Source of the DNA: Ischnura elegans
Taxonomy: Eukaryota > Arthropoda > Insecta > Odonata > Coenagrionidae
NCBI RefSeq assembly: GCF_921293095.1
Contig: NC_060246.1
Coordinates: 91,323,030 to 91,387,029 of the forward strand
Length of the DNA: 64,000 nt
Reading direction: 5' to 3'
The notes below the pieces were generated by a model. It was given only the letters and a program-made list of their open reading frames with translations, did no database searches and was not told the DNA's origin. Below are positions 44,919-57,402 of the stretch, in pieces (positions within the stretch are counted from its first letter, which is position 1; every line of letters begins with the position of its first letter). The position numbers and the translations under genes were made by a program.

Positions 44919-47230
44919 TGGCTACAATATTATTTATATTGTTTTATCATAGCCATAAAATAAACTTAAATTTACGCGTCATCATAATTATAAGTATTTT
45001 CAGATTGTATAGAGTGAATTATTGTCGAAGTTTTCCTTTTTTTTTATGTATTAAATTTACGCGTGAGTTAAAGCTGAGGTGAAATATTCAAGTTTGAGGT
45101 ACAAAAATTTATTGAAAAAAGTAAACCCAACGTGACTTAAACTTTGAAAATGATGATCTAAGTTTTCATTGAGTAATGCGTAAAAATACCAGCTGTGATG
45201 CGTCCTACTAACATTCCTGCCTCTTAACCCGAATTTTACTCTGAGAAAAGTTATTTATGATGTTAATTCACTTTTGGCGTTATTCATGATTTATTTCCTA
45301 GCTTTTACATCACGTCGTGTTCTCATCTAGTCTTCCGAGAATACAATTCACTGGAAACAATTAATCATTCCTCCTTGTCGCACTGACGACTTTCTTCTCC
45401 TACAATTCCCTTCAGCCGAAGTGGACAGGAAAGAAGTGGCCGCAAGCCGTTTCCGATTTTCTTCTTTCCAATGAAGCAATGAAGATCCCATATTATTTAT
45501 ATTCATATGATGTAAAACTTAACTTTATTTTAATGAAAACAATTAGCTACTGTATTACAGTTAGCCCAAATTAACAAAACTGCATGAAATCTAATGTTCG
45601 ATTGTAAATAAAATTATTCAAAGTTATTTTTCATACAAGTATGTCAATGATTTATTTTTAGTATTCCTAAATAGTTACCCAGGCATAAAATTACTCATGA
45701 TCTTAATTGAGTTCCATGTACCATGTTCCATGAATTTTTCCGATGACTATGAAATTTATGAAAGTCGTGGATATTGGCTGTGAGGAATAATATTGGGTCT
45801 TTAGGGTGAATTCTGATTTTTTCCCCTTTCTTCCCTCCTTGTTAAGATTATATTCTTTTCTTCATATTAACTCTAATTTCTGCTGCTAAAAGCATTATTT
45901 TTCTAGTATTGTCCGGGAAATCCACATGTTAATAGTTTCGAAAACGGACCCGTAAAATATGGGAAGCGATGCCTTCAACATCTCATAAAAACTCGTAATT
46001 ACCAAAAAGCGTAATAATTTTACATCTAAGCCAAAAATTGCAACAAATTGATAATTGGGCACAAGAAGAGTAAAATATTAAATCGGTATTACGTGTTGCG
46101 CACTAAATTATTGTAAGAAGTGCAATTGCCTTTCATTTCGATATGTCGAACTTCCACTTTATCACGCCTGAATCAGCTGAACTTACTTGTCTAATACAGT
46201 AAAAATAATGTTAATTAAAGACTGGTAAGATCTAAAACTGAGACTATCTGATTTGAATGGTTTTCTCCAGAAGTCCACCGTCTTAGTGACTTAATTTTTT
46301 ATTAATCCAAAAAAATGGAGAATTATTTCATTTTAGTACTAAAACTATCGGTGGAGTCTTTTTTATTTCTCCTCGCCTTTTATGTTCCTGTACACCGAAT
46401 GAAAATTTTCGAATTTCGGCTTGTGATTCAGTGACTTTCACTTAATTTGACAGAGTACTGCTTGCTATCAGAATGGTGTTTAAAAAATAGCACCCATTTT
46501 TCAATGTTTACCCTTAATTAACTGTATTTTATGATTTCCTTATGTTTTAACTATTCTTTTAGAGAAATTGTGATAATATTTCAATTGTTTAATTTTTCTT
46601 GTGTCTATAATCAATTTGATGCAATTTTTGGCTGAAACTATAATTATTACGCTGTTTTGCTAGTAATAACGAGATTTTGCGGATATCTATAATTTTACGG
46701 GCTATTTTTGGAGCTATAAACCATGTGGGTTTCCTGATATTATTTTTATCTTACTGTAATGCGGTAATTTTGCCATCCATTATTTCATTTTAATAGTAGA
46801 AATATCGACTCTTCATCATTTTTCATTATTGTTCTCTGAGATTATCGCGAGTTGAACCATTTCGCCGTTACGCTCCAGCCGGCGCTAGTGCCGAAGGATA
46901 GGAGGAAGCGTGGCCATGTGTGCTCGCCCACTGGCTGTGTTTAAAATTGGTTGGTTATTTCCCAGGCGGACTTCTCTCCCCCCTCCCCATTGTTTGTTTT
47001 TCTCTGTTTTCCCCCGAAAGCGAGGCTTTAGTACGTCACTTTTTAGAAAGGTCTTGCTCTGGTTCGGGGAACATTTGCAGTGGAGAGAGATGAAGATGAG
47101 TGCTTTATGCGGGGTCTGATGGGAGGTTATGAGTTAGGAAAGGCTTTAGAGGACGAGAAAATACCCGAACTATTCCGCTTTGAATTTCATCTCTAATTAT
47201 AATGAGTTAATCACAGCAATCGTTCTTTTC
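44919..47230. other. AT-rich DNA, nothing firm
   Basis: Very AT-rich with frequent stops. A slightly GC-richer patch at 46860-47110 has a 69-codon plus frame without a recognisable domain. Confidence 0.4.
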
Positions 47231-47238
47231 CTTCATCT

Positions 47239-47554
47239 CAGGGCCGGATTCTGAATTTGGGTGGCCCGGGGCCCATTAAGGCGGGAGGCCCACAGTTTCA
47301 ATGTGTTGCAATTAGTAACGTAATAACAGGAAATGCAATCAGCACAATTTTCAGCAATCAGCATTTCAGTTATGTTGATGACTTCATGTTAACCAAACAA
47401 ACAACCCAGCTTCACTTAGAATCAACTCATACATGATGGTTTTCTTCCTTTTTTCCGTTTTAATGTTTTGTTGGTAATTTTCCGTTTCCTTACCTCTGGG
47501 TTGGTGGGTGCCCCATGGCCCGAGCCCATTGGGCCCCCCATTGATCGGGCCCTA
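47239..47554. mobile_element. hAT-type MITE with perfect 8-bp TSD
   Basis: Left end CAGGGCCGGATTCTG; right end read on the minus strand TAGGGCCCGATCAATG. Nine of the first 11 positions match. It is flanked by an exact octamer, CTTCATCT (47231-47238 and 47555-47562). 316 bp, non-coding. Different family from the 301-bp elements. Confidence 0.8.
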
Positions 47555-47759
47555 CTTCATCTATATCTAAATACAACGTCGCCACCCGCCTCAATGGCCG
47601 TGTGACGGAGGGTGTTAGGACACCGGCCTTTACGCATAAAAAGGCAATGCTCAAACGAAATTATGCCCAACATTTATTAAATTCTTTTTTCGTGGTTGAG
47701 GGGGGGGGGGAATAAACGAATTCCCATACTTATCCATTCGCCAAAACATCTCCTATAAT

Positions 47760-48203
47760 TTATCTGTCGGAATTGGAAATGTAGCGGGGTTTTAATATGA
47801 CGTTCTCTTTGTCGCTCCTAAAGATATCCATTTTAAATTCCTCAAGCCATCTAAGCCTAGCGCGCAGCCTCCGAGTCTCAAGCGGCTCCCAGCCTAATTC
47901 ATTTAATATCTGCGTAGCGCTTTCTGTGCCCCTGCTGCAGTTTTTGACGAATTGCGCAGCTTTCCTTTGCATTTTATTAAGTTCAATGATTAAGTCTTTT
48001 AAGACTGGATCTCTTATGCTCGCTGCATTTGCTTTTGTCGCATGCTCAAAAAAAAACTGTTCTATTCGTTGTTTCATGAAGTGGATAGTGAGTGGGATAT
48101 TTTTAGTCACATAGTTCTGAAGACCGTGGTTTTGTTCCCGAAATAAGGTGTCACCTGTAGGATGTAAGGTTAATTTATCACTAAAATTTATCTTTTTCGG
48201 CAA
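47760..48203 (-). pseudogene. Non-LTR retrotransposon ORF2 C-terminal fragment
   Basis: The minus-strand frame ends in a segment typical of the C-terminus of Jockey/CR1-like LINE reverse-transcriptase proteins: MQRKAAQFVKN, then LGWEPLETRRLRARLRWL, FKMDIF and YISNSDR before the stop. The upstream part includes IRDPVLKDLI, recalling the WDP motif region, with Ile-Arg in place of the usual Val-Trp. The catalytic palm (YADD region) is absent, so this is a 5'-truncated copy. The 444-bp frame has no stop, suggesting a fairly young remnant. About 60 bp downstream is a G-rich tract. No intact LINE is present in the window. Confidence 0.75.
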
Positions 48204-50300
48204 ATTTTCATTTTAAACGTTAATAAGTCACTCAATATAGAGTTACGCTTTGGAATTCATCAGGGAGGAGTAGATCTCCTCATGCCTTCGCTTGAGGTGT
48301 TTTACGCGGCTGTGCTTTATACTATGCGATTACGGAACTAGTAATACTTTATCAAAACTCATTCAAATTTAATCCGAGGTGAACCCTAGGGACACCACAT
48401 TTAAAAATGTAAAATAAGCGGGAATATAGATGAAGTCTAATTCATTTAAAATCATTCAAAATAATTTTATACACTTTAATATTAATAAAATTGTCTGTTT
48501 ACCTAAATTACTTTCATTTCTTATATTTTGGGACGAAGTTGTGAATTTAATGGACTTATATATGTCATGCGAATACTGTACCATAGAAATTTTGGCCTGA
48601 GGATGAGATAGTAATGGAAATAAATCACTGACATTTCATTATTATTGTATATATTCTTGCGTTACTTAACAGAGTGGTTTAATTTTATGTATCTTAACGG
48701 TGTTACACAAAGTAAAGCCGAAGAACGTAATGTGTATATTCTGAGATGAAAATCTTTAATTAGATTGCGCGAGAAACACAAGTTCAATATATGCTAACTT
48801 GGTCATATCTCTTATAGAATTCGCTTAAAATGTTACACCCACATTACCTTGAGCCTCATATCCAGCGGTTTGCCGAAATTTTCCGTGTTGCGATTTCTGA
48901 TTGAACTCGCATTACTATTACCTCACTCGACAATACCATAGCCCCCTCGAGCCGTATTGTTGAAGCGATGTCGTTGCTATGGGAGGAATAGTTTCGTTGA
49001 CTTTCATTTCTTACACCCTTCAGAATATTTGACGTATTTTCCTCGCAGAATCATAAAATTTTAGTATCCAGTGACTTCGCCATGCTTATCCTGCTTAATT
49101 GTCAAGAAACTTACGGTGCTCCGAAATGAGTCACATACACGGTTCTGTGAGAAGTTTAAAAAAATTGCCGTTTGACATTTCTGAAAAGTTTGGATTCCGG
49201 TGAGTGATTAAAGTATAGTACTATTTATCCACTTAGGTTTCTCACTATGGCCTTTCTTTTGCGTATAATATAGTTTTATGGAAAGCGTTATCAGGCCTCC
49301 AGGATTTGACTGAAGCTTCATGCTTTTATTTTTTCACTCTAAACTGTGGAAGATTGATACAACCCTGACGCGGAATGCAAACGTTAAAAATATCGGAAGA
49401 TGTTCTTTCCATTTTTCTTCTTATTACCAGGCTCTTGAATATCAGTTCCTAATTTAAGAATTTATTTTTTTTAATAATCTTAATTAAAAATTCCATTAGA
49501 AGCATGTTACCTAATGCCAATTGTAGAAAAAATATGAATTTAATCCTGTACATTCTAAAGCGACTATTTTTTTACACCAACAGCCTCAATTTTTGTTGAA
49601 ATTATGTCGCCACCGGATAGTTCAGGCTTAATGAAAGCTAAAGTGCTAAATATTATTTAAAATTAGATAAAATTTTTTACGTTGTGTTTATATTTTGTGT
49701 TCCCTTTCCGAAGCCAGGAGTTATTTGTATAGGGCTATGGCGCTCAGCGAATTTGAGAACTGAATAACGTCAACTTTCCTTGGAGAGATTTCGTGGAACA
49801 ACATGACTAATGATCAACGAAGATATCGTGTTGCCCGCAGTTTTATTAATAGAGTACTACTCATGTTTCAATTATTGTACAATCATCTTCGGGTACTAAC
49901 AGAAACAAAAAAAAATCCATTTCCGGCGGATATTTATATCTTAAACAAAATAGTGGGGGGAGTGTAAAAGATCAGAAGGAAGAATGTGGTGGGGGAGGAG
50001 AGAGGAAGGAGGAAAGAGGCACAGAAAGAAAGTTGAAATATTACATCGCAAAGGCAACCAAAAAACTCCGGACTTGCGTCACGTCACAAGGTAACTGAAC
50101 CGAATGTGTGAACATTGAAGACATTCAACAAATATTTGCGGGCCATGGAAAAAGATAAGCATGAATATGCAAATAGATTCAAAATTATGGATTCTTTGCC
50201 TAAAGCCAGACACTTAAACAAAAAAATTACTTTCAAGTACATGGTATTACCATAGAGAAATAATCTGTGGTATTACGATGCGTATCTTAAGTTTTTTGGG
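48204..50300. other. AT-rich DNA, nothing firm
   Basis: No repeats with readable ends, no gene signals. A G/A-rich purine tract lies at about 49955-50035. Confidence 0.4.
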
Positions 50301-50312
50301 AACGATGTGACA

Positions 50313-50375
50313 TAGTGGGTAGAGCTCTTGGCCAATAATCCAAAGGTCTCCGGTTAAAATCTTCGGTAAAGCCTT
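50313..50375 (+). repeat. Degenerate tRNA-like SINE head
   Basis: A-box-like TAGTGGGTAGAGCTCTTGG (50313-50331) and a weak B-box-like CCGGTTAAAATCTT (from about 50351). A possible SINE body runs to about 50520. No tail or target duplication seen. Confidence 0.4.
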
Positions 50376-50700
50376 CGGTCATCCCTAAACTTGAACCCTT
50401 AAAGCGTGATGTGGTGCCGATTAAGGAAATGGCATACTTTGATTGTATAGCATGCATCCGCCAGCTGCTTAGATAGGGGTGAGCTCTATCCTGTCCAAAC
50501 CCACATTCAGGTTGAAGCGCTGACTTATAGTTCTAAAATGTTGCAAATTATCAGGAATGTTGTAAACATTTACCTCAGAAGTAGAGATAGGTAAATTATT
50601 CGGCACGTCCAGTATTTGCCGCAAGCAGGAAAATTTGCACCTTTTAAATTCAATTTACTGCGTCGAATTCGCGCTATTACGTATGTAGTTTGGGCTCTGA

Positions 50701-50984
50701 CAGTGGCGTAACTAGGAATATGCTTTGGAGGGGGATGGGATGGCCCGGGTTGGCATTCCCCCCCCCCTCCCCATTGCAACGGGGTCCGGGAAAATTTTTG
50801 AAAAATGGCATGCCTGGAAAAATACATTTTACATCATTTTGACAGTAAAATGTGAACTTTAAGCAGATGCTGTTATTAGATATCAAAACTAGACAATAGT
50901 TTTAAATATTTTTTCAAAATATCCCCGAGGCTTTAGGGGGAATCTATCCCCTCATCCCCCCCCCCCCCCATAGTTACGCCCCTG
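50701..50984. mobile_element. hAT-type MITE with near-perfect 8-bp TSD
   Basis: Left end CAGTGGCGTAACTAGG; right end CATAGTTACGCCCCTG. The termini are inverted copies. Flanking octamers GGCTCTGA and GGCTATAA agree at 6 of 8 positions. The interior has G/C runs near both ends and no ORF. It lies about 70 bp upstream of the candidate exon at 51058. Confidence 0.8.
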
Positions 50985-51057
50985 GGCTATAATAATGGGA
51001 ATTTTATGTTATTTTCGGTAAGGGACTGAAAAACTCTGGCTGTATTCTAACTCGCAG

Positions 51058-51279
51058 ATCGTTGTGTTCCTCAAAGGGCGGAAGATGATGCGTCCTACTG
51101 GTCGTCGCCGGGTCCGTCGCCGAGCGCTCGAGCGCGCGTCTTCCACGACGCTGGTGCACCCTGGCGCGTACTTCCGGAGACAGTGGCCGCTGCCGACCGT
51201 CATCTCGCGGAGACACAACGGAGGCCGGCGGCACACGGCCCTTTCTCGCTTCCTCGGCCTCTCCCGCCCCATTCGATGC
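51058..51279 (+). CDS. Candidate internal exon, 222 bp, phase 0
   Basis: Bounded by a good acceptor (branch-like TTCTAAC, then CTCGCAG ending at 51057) and a consensus donor GATGC|GTAAGTG. The GC-rich 222 bp sit in AT-rich flanks. One frame is open throughout and gives 74 residues (IVVFLKGRKMMRPTG..., Arg-rich, ending RPIRC). It joins in phase with the terminal exon at 53838. A second plus frame is also open (split 2+1) and has a less basic composition, but it would not join that exon in frame. Minus-strand frames are open too but lack matching splice sites. No domain recognised. The intron to the next exon would be about 2.56 kb. Upstream exons were not found. Confidence 0.4.
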
Positions 51280-53837
51280 GTAAGTGCCTCTCACACCTAC
51301 GCGACCCTTGACCCACGATATTAATCCGTTGCAGAGTAATCGAATTCTATCGTATGCTGAATCTGAATTAATTACGGACTAGGAATCGGTGTACACAGCA
51401 TCAACGTCAATCCATTCTGTGTACGTTTAAGTGTCGTGGATTTTAATTACTAAAAAAAGTGTTGTAGATAAATATTAAGTCCAAATCCTCGTAATTTAAA
51501 ATGTTAAAAATCTTGCGCATTATCATATTGTGCCTCTAATCTATCGTATGTAGAAACCCTTCCTTAAGCACTGCCTCCTAAGAAAGTGAAAGGATATCTC
51601 GCTTTAGTTTAGTAGCCATCTGAAAAATAAACAAGCCTTTACTGGATTTCTAAAAATGTATGGGCCTTAAGCTCTGAAGGTGATATTATAATCCGCAAAA
51701 TGTGTTGGCTCAGCAGATCCGTGCTAGTCTCGTAACAGCCCGTGTTCAGGCTACGTCCCCGGCGAATATTTTGTTACGATTAATGGAATGCGTAATAGTT
51801 TCCTATCCTTTTTTTAGGGCATTTCTAGAATGTTCTCTTCTAGAGTTTATAAATGTCAATCACGACAACTCCATACTTCAGCCGCCTCTTTTGCCATTCG
51901 CGGCAGTTTGAATGAGGAACTCTCAAATAAAGCATTTAGTCTCATCCAAGAAACTCCATTCCTTGTTTAAGTATACCGGGACTAGCCGCGGTGATAACTT
52001 TTACGGAGTCACCCGCAATGCACAAACTGTGCGAAAAATCCATTCCATTCTGCGTCGCCTGCGCTACACTCTTAGTGCCGCACTACACAGGAGCTCTGAT
52101 CCCTTTCCAGTCGATGAGTGATCCAGGTTTAGTTAATTGTTACTTTTTGTTAATTGCTGCCAAAACCATTTGGAATATTCTTTTTTTTAATCCTAAGACA
52201 TAAAGTATGAAAAATTCCTTAAAATGGCGAAACTTTATTTTTGCAAAATCTTAAGTGGTCTTTCAATATTCCACAGATATCTCTTTTACTTGGGAATTTT
52301 TCGTTGGACCCTAGTTTCATGTTACCTGCCTACATTTTAGGGATGATTTAAAGCCAAAGTGGCTAGTGGTGGCATTATCTCAAGGTATTGGGTCCAAATA
52401 TAAATGAAGGTTTTGTAGTGCGCCAGCAAAAATAAATTGAACTATTCATTGGCCTTAAGCTTTTCTTACCGCACTACACTGGATACCTAATTAAGCTCTT
52501 AAGCTAAAGCCCTTTCCACTCGATCATGGATGCAGTCCTGGGATACTCCTGGTGTTAGCTTCCTGCTAAGCATCTTAAGAAATAACTTGAGAATCAATAA
52601 GAAAATATCCAAAGATACGCTTTTCCACAAATTCTTTAAATATGTCCCTATATTTAAAGAAAATTCTTTAATTATTCTATAAATTTTTTTATGTCTACTT
52701 ACGTCCTTAAGTGTCTCTCTTTGGTTTTTTCCTTGGATCTATGCTTAGGTGTCCTTAAATTTCGCAGATGAAAATTTTTGGGGCTCCATATATTTGGCAT
52801 TTTCAACTCTTTTATTGGAATAAGTTGTGTTACATAAGATTTTATCCTCGATTTTGAATGGTGTTCGCACCTTATCTCTACTTTAAAAAATAGCAAGCAT
52901 TTATGCGATTGCGAAAATTCGCATTCACTGAAATTTAGGAGCCTTACTTGCTTTACTTCGCTGGTATAATTGTGTGATATGAGAGCCAATGTGGATCGTA
53001 GTGAGTCGAGCGCTTGGCTACCGGCCGAAAGGTTCCAGGTTCAAATTTGGATGGTGCCATTGTGTTACGCCGGCAAAAAGAATGAAGTTGTGCGAATGTA
53101 CTCTGGATTACTGGCCCTTTAATTAGTAGATACTGACACTCCAACCGTGAAAGTTGATCTATTTTCACACGCCCATGGCCTAGTCTTAGATGAGATTCAA
53201 CCATACTCGTTGAAAAAAAAATATCATGCTGATGCAATGAGTGAATAGGTGATATTTTCACTTACTTATGGTTTATTAAGAAATAGGGTAGTTAAATTAT
53301 TCAATATTATCTAAATTCAGCGTTTGGTTAGCGCAAAGATTTAAGACACTTTAGCTACGCTACATTGTGATGTCAATATTTCCATTTGATTTTATTCTTA
53401 GGATGTTTTATCCAGTACATGGTGATTGGGGTATCAGTACGTTATTGGATTCAATATCTAGCGTCTAATGGAAATGGTTAGCATCTTGGCATTGATTTTT
53501 TTATATTATGTGATTCCTGATAAATATGTGGATTTTTAAACGACTTCACTCTCCACAGTAATAATAAATTAACTGTAGAAACAAACAGCTATTTGGTAGA
53601 TAAGCATGTATAAATTTAATTTTTAATACTCTCTTAAATATTCAGCACGACATACCTGTTCCTTGTACTTGGCAGTTGATTGATTCAAATGGCTCCATGA
53701 AATATTAAAGTTAGCAAAATTAAACTTTCTACCGTGACCATAATCACCGCTGACGTCAGAAAAAAATATATAAAATTTACTTCAGCTCATTGCCATATCA
53801 GTAAAATTTAATCGTTAATGTTTCGTATCATTTTCAG
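51280..53837 (+). other. Presumed intron between the two plus-strand exons
   Basis: AT-rich, starts GTAAGT and ends TCATTTTCAG. It contains a SINE head near 53000 and several short chance frames. No other exon could be supported. Confidence 0.35.
52995..53090 (+). repeat. tRNA-like SINE head
   Basis: An A-box-like region GTGAGTCGAGCGCTTGGC (53001-53018) and B-box-like AGGTTCAAATTTGG (53037-53050), tRNA-like spacing. The body continues for a few tens of bases without a recognisable tail. Confidence 0.5.
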
Positions 53838-54188
53838 GACCTCGCCGAAGTGTGGTCGGTTCCGCTTCCTTTTCCAACCCTCTTCAAAGCCCTTTTCACC
53901 TCGTCCCTCATATTCATCTTCATTCTTCCATTCCTTTACTTCGCGATCTTCTTTTTCGGTTCTTTCATGCTCCTGCATGTTCTTCTATGCCCTCTGGTGA
54001 AGCATGAGTGTGTCCTTCCGTTCACACACGCGTGGATGGCCCTCAACCGACCGTTTACCGCCCAAGAGGAGCGAAGGCTTCCCGGAGAGATCCAGCAGCT
54101 TCTGGAAGACGTGTTCCTCCTCCTCGGATCGCTATTCTCCGCCATAGACATCGTCCGAATGAGAGAGAGTGATTTCGAAGACTTTTGA
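53838..54188 (+). CDS. Candidate terminal exon with a membrane segment
   Basis: A strong acceptor (ATCATTTTCAG) precedes a frame of 116 codons ending in TGA at 54186-54188. The encoded tail begins DLAEVWSVPLPFPTLFKALF. A hydrophobic stretch of about 30 residues follows (LIFIFILPFLYFAIFFFG and on), consistent with one or two membrane passes. Then comes an amphipathic acidic region (AQEERRLPGEIQQLLEDVF) and an acidic end ESDFEDF. GC content and third-position usage rise sharply against the intergenic background, and an AATAAA follows about 95 bp after the stop. Together these make it the best-supported host coding segment in the window. The protein family was not recognised. Phase 0 at its start fits the exon at 51058-51279, but linkage is inference. 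Confidence 0.6.
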   Translation, partial: DLAEVWSVPLPFPTLFKALFTSSLIFIFILPFLYFAIFFFGSFMLLHVLLCPLVKHECVLPFTHAWMALNRPFTAQEERRLPGEIQQLLEDVFLLLGSLFSAIDIVRMRESDFEDF

Positions 54189-54282
54189 AGTGGTTCTTAC
54201 AAACATTAATTTTTTTTTTTTCAAAATTCACTCGATGAAAATTTTATAGTGATCGTTTTACTGTATGCATATCTTCATCTGC

Positions 54283-54288
54283 AATAAA
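54283..54288 (+). terminator. Poly(A) signal AATAAA for the terminal exon
   Basis: AATAAA within GCAATAAAAATG, 95 bp after the TGA of the terminal exon. The hexamer is common in AT-rich DNA, so its position is the main support. Confidence 0.45.
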
Positions 54289-56475
54289 AATGATCGGAAT
54301 ACTTTTCGAATGTGCCAACATGAACAATCTTTTATTTGCGAAACTTTTGGACGTTGCATAACGATCATTTCAAGATGTGATTTGTATCTGGAATAATAAT
54401 TAGTCCGAATATTTTATATCTCCAAACTAGTACATATAGTATCAAATTGTTATTACATTTTAATGAGAGTACAGGGATACATTCCAAGAATTATTTTTCC
54501 TGGAAAATATTTTAATTGATTCCTAAACTCAATCAATCTTAAATTATTCTAACTACTTTTAAGTGGAGTAGGCCGTCCCCGTCAAAATTTGTGGTAAATA
54601 AACTAAATGTTTCTGTTGCTATGGATGGTATTGACGTATTTTTATTCAAGGCCATTGCCCATATTTCCTTTACGTGTATTGAAGGGTATTTTGCAAATAC
54701 CGGAGATGGCTTGGACAAGAAGGAACCCTAAAATTGTCCCGGTGGCGATCTTCAGTCGTGAAGATTAAATTGTGAGTTTAAATTTTTCCCTTTTTTCTCA
54801 ATTGATAATGTCCCGGGAAAACTTCTCGACTAACATAAATACCTACTGAATAGGGCATTCACATAATTTTTTTCATCGGGTTATAATTTAATTTTGAAAG
54901 TTTATTCATATGCAGTGTTCGTGACCTTCACTTATATCTTGGTAGCTGTTCCTCTATCGGTTTAGGGAAGATGTTTATCGTACGTGGAGCGTAGACATCA
55001 AAGACTGTATCAATTTTAATGCGTCTATTTTTTATTTCAAATGATAATTACTTTCCTGATTGAACATTGCTTTCCTGTCTGGTTTTCGAGTGGTTCCTTC
55101 GATGTTTAACGTCATTTTATTTGCTTAGACCTACGCTTCGTGGAATTGACTTTTCTTGTCTTATATTCAGTCGTTTTTGTCTTTCGTTGTAACCCGAATT
55201 CATGAATTTGATGCGATAAATATTTCTACCAATGAATGTAAATAGTTCATTTTTGAAAGTGTCAGGCGTTAGATGTACTATTTTAGCGTTCATTAATGAT
55301 GCAATTCACTGGCTAAAATGTCTATGTTTTATGTCATATTTTAAATAAATAATAGATGAATACTTCAATCGAGATGTTGAATTGTGATGCATTACCGAGT
55401 TCATGTTATTATCGCAAAACATTGAGTGATTTGCACTTAAAATTTAATTTCATGTTGTTAATTACTGTTGTAATGATAGGAATTTCACAAGGTCCTATTT
55501 CCATACACCATTTAAGCTTTAGGTTTTTAAGAATCGAAGGTGTGGATTAACACGAATTTTCCTTTGCCTTTTTTAACATAAATTATGAACTCTCTTTCAC
55601 GCAATGGCAGTAAATTATGAATTATATTGGTCGAACCGCATTAACTTAAATCGTTCTGTCTTGGAAATCACCATTTGTAAATCTTCCTATCAGGGTTCAT
55701 GAATATCGTCCGGATATAAAATACATGCATACATTCTTTCAACGCTAGCAATATAATGTGTTATAATCGTGGTCCACACGCGGGAGAAGGCCATTCAACG
55801 CATTTCACTACCTCAACCGGGTCACGTCTGCTGGAAATCAATACGCTTTTATTTGACCCCGCGTATTGTATTGAACATTTGTTGGCGTGTGGAGAATTTT
55901 AAAATGCTCTCTGTCCATGCCAATCACTTTTAAGGGAAGTCACATATATTAATTCCCTCTCTGCGTGCGTAGTCCATGAATGGTCTATGTTGGAAAATTT
56001 CACGGGAATTTCAGTACTTGGACACTTTAGGACTGTTTTTTTATTTTTATTTAGCATTATTTCAGTCGTCTCGGTCGCGATTCCTAGACTGTCATCTCTT
56101 TACCGATAATTTATCTTTCGGAAATATTATCATTTCCTTGTTTCCCATGTTCCCTCTTCCTCTCCGAATACTAATAATATCTTTAGGGTGTATTTTGATA
56201 AGGCTAGATTCATCCCTTAGATCACTCCAATAAAATGGCATATCTACACGTTATTATTTCTAAAACATAAATTTCAACATTAAGATTATAAGTTCAAGTG
56301 TTTTTACTGAATTAATTTTCGAACTATTTTCATTTCGTGACAGTCGGATATTTTTAAGCTTTCTGTAAGAATTTTTTAAAATTACGTTGCTTGAAAATGC
56401 TAAATCACGCAGTTATTTAACCACAAAGACACTCATATCGTGTAAAAAATCGATATAAATACTTTTCATCATTCG
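54289..56475. other. AT-rich DNA, nothing firm
   Basis: Short chance frames only; no repeats with readable ends. Confidence 0.4.
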
Positions 56476-56574
56476 CACAAGTTGGGTGTTTACACGTTGC
56501 ATTTTGGCGTTCATTCTCGCGTTCATACATTTAGACATTAACCCGTACGTGTTAATGCATCGTGTAACCAGGCC
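56476..56574. mobile_element. Truncated copy of the 11-259 TTAA MITE
   Basis: Repeats 157-255: CACAAGTTGGGTG, GCATTTTGGCGTTCATTC, GTTCATACATTTA, TTAACCCGTACGTGTTAATG and a terminus ending in CAGGCC. The expected TTAA after the terminus reads TTGA. No left half was found, so the copy is 5' truncated. Confidence 0.7.
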
Positions 56575-56960
56575 TTGACGCAGGAAAATGTTGACAAGTT
56601 TCTATTCCATGCAAAAATACTAACGTGACATTTTCAAGGTAATAACTTAAGTTTTTAATGAGTAATACGTAACTAAAGAATGAATAAATACACCCAGTCC
56701 AGCGGGAGTGATGCGTCCCCTTAAAGAAAAGCGAGGGACAGGAATAGGAAAGCATTTACGCCGCAATGTAAGCGCATGAGGCGTAAGGAAGGAAATAGAT
56801 CAAGTGTGCCAAGGACATGGCTCGAGTGAAGGCCTGCTAATATCCCTTCAGAAATTGAATGCCCGTGACACACAAACAGAACACACCCTTCTGAAAGGGC
56901 ACACCCTGTAACTCGGATAGTTTGAGGTTGGTTCTCGGGAAGACATCATAATTTCGGAAT

Positions 56961-57402
56961 GAGCTATCCACTAACATCTATCCGAACTTTCCGTTACGGA
57001 AACCCGTCTGAGAACGGCCGATGTGAAGTAGGGTGTCGGAAAATGACTTTCTGTTTCTCGGAATCAGCTGGTAACTTACGGAATACTTTTGCAGCGAAAG
57101 TGGCTCCGCAGAAACTGGTAAGAAGTCATAAGTAAATTTTCAATAATGGCACGGTATATGCACTATAAGCTATGAGACATGGATGGTTATGGATGAAATT
57201 AAGAAGTAAAAAATGTTCGAGACGAAACTAGAGGGAAAAATTGAAATTTTATCTGTGAATCTTTTACACAAGGGTTACTTCCTTGGTATTAGTTAATATT
57301 TAGCCGAATATATCCGGATATATTACCGGAATAGAAATATTTTGAGACGGAAACGGAGAGTAGTCTCGGAAACGAGGAGACTTTTGTTAGTGGATAAGGC
57401 TC
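56961..57402. repeat. Possible TIR element, ends GAGC-TATCCACTAAC
   Basis: GAGCTATCCACTAACATC at the left and, read on the minus strand, GAGCCTTATCCACTAAC at the right (57402). CTCGG/CCGAG and GGAAAC/GTTTCC motifs follow inside both ends. About 440 bp, no ORF. Target duplication not resolved and the family is unknown. Confidence 0.4.

Noticed and set aside
44726-45082. 118-codon frame
   Set aside because: Begins inside the long MITE copy 2 and runs into flanking AT-rich DNA.
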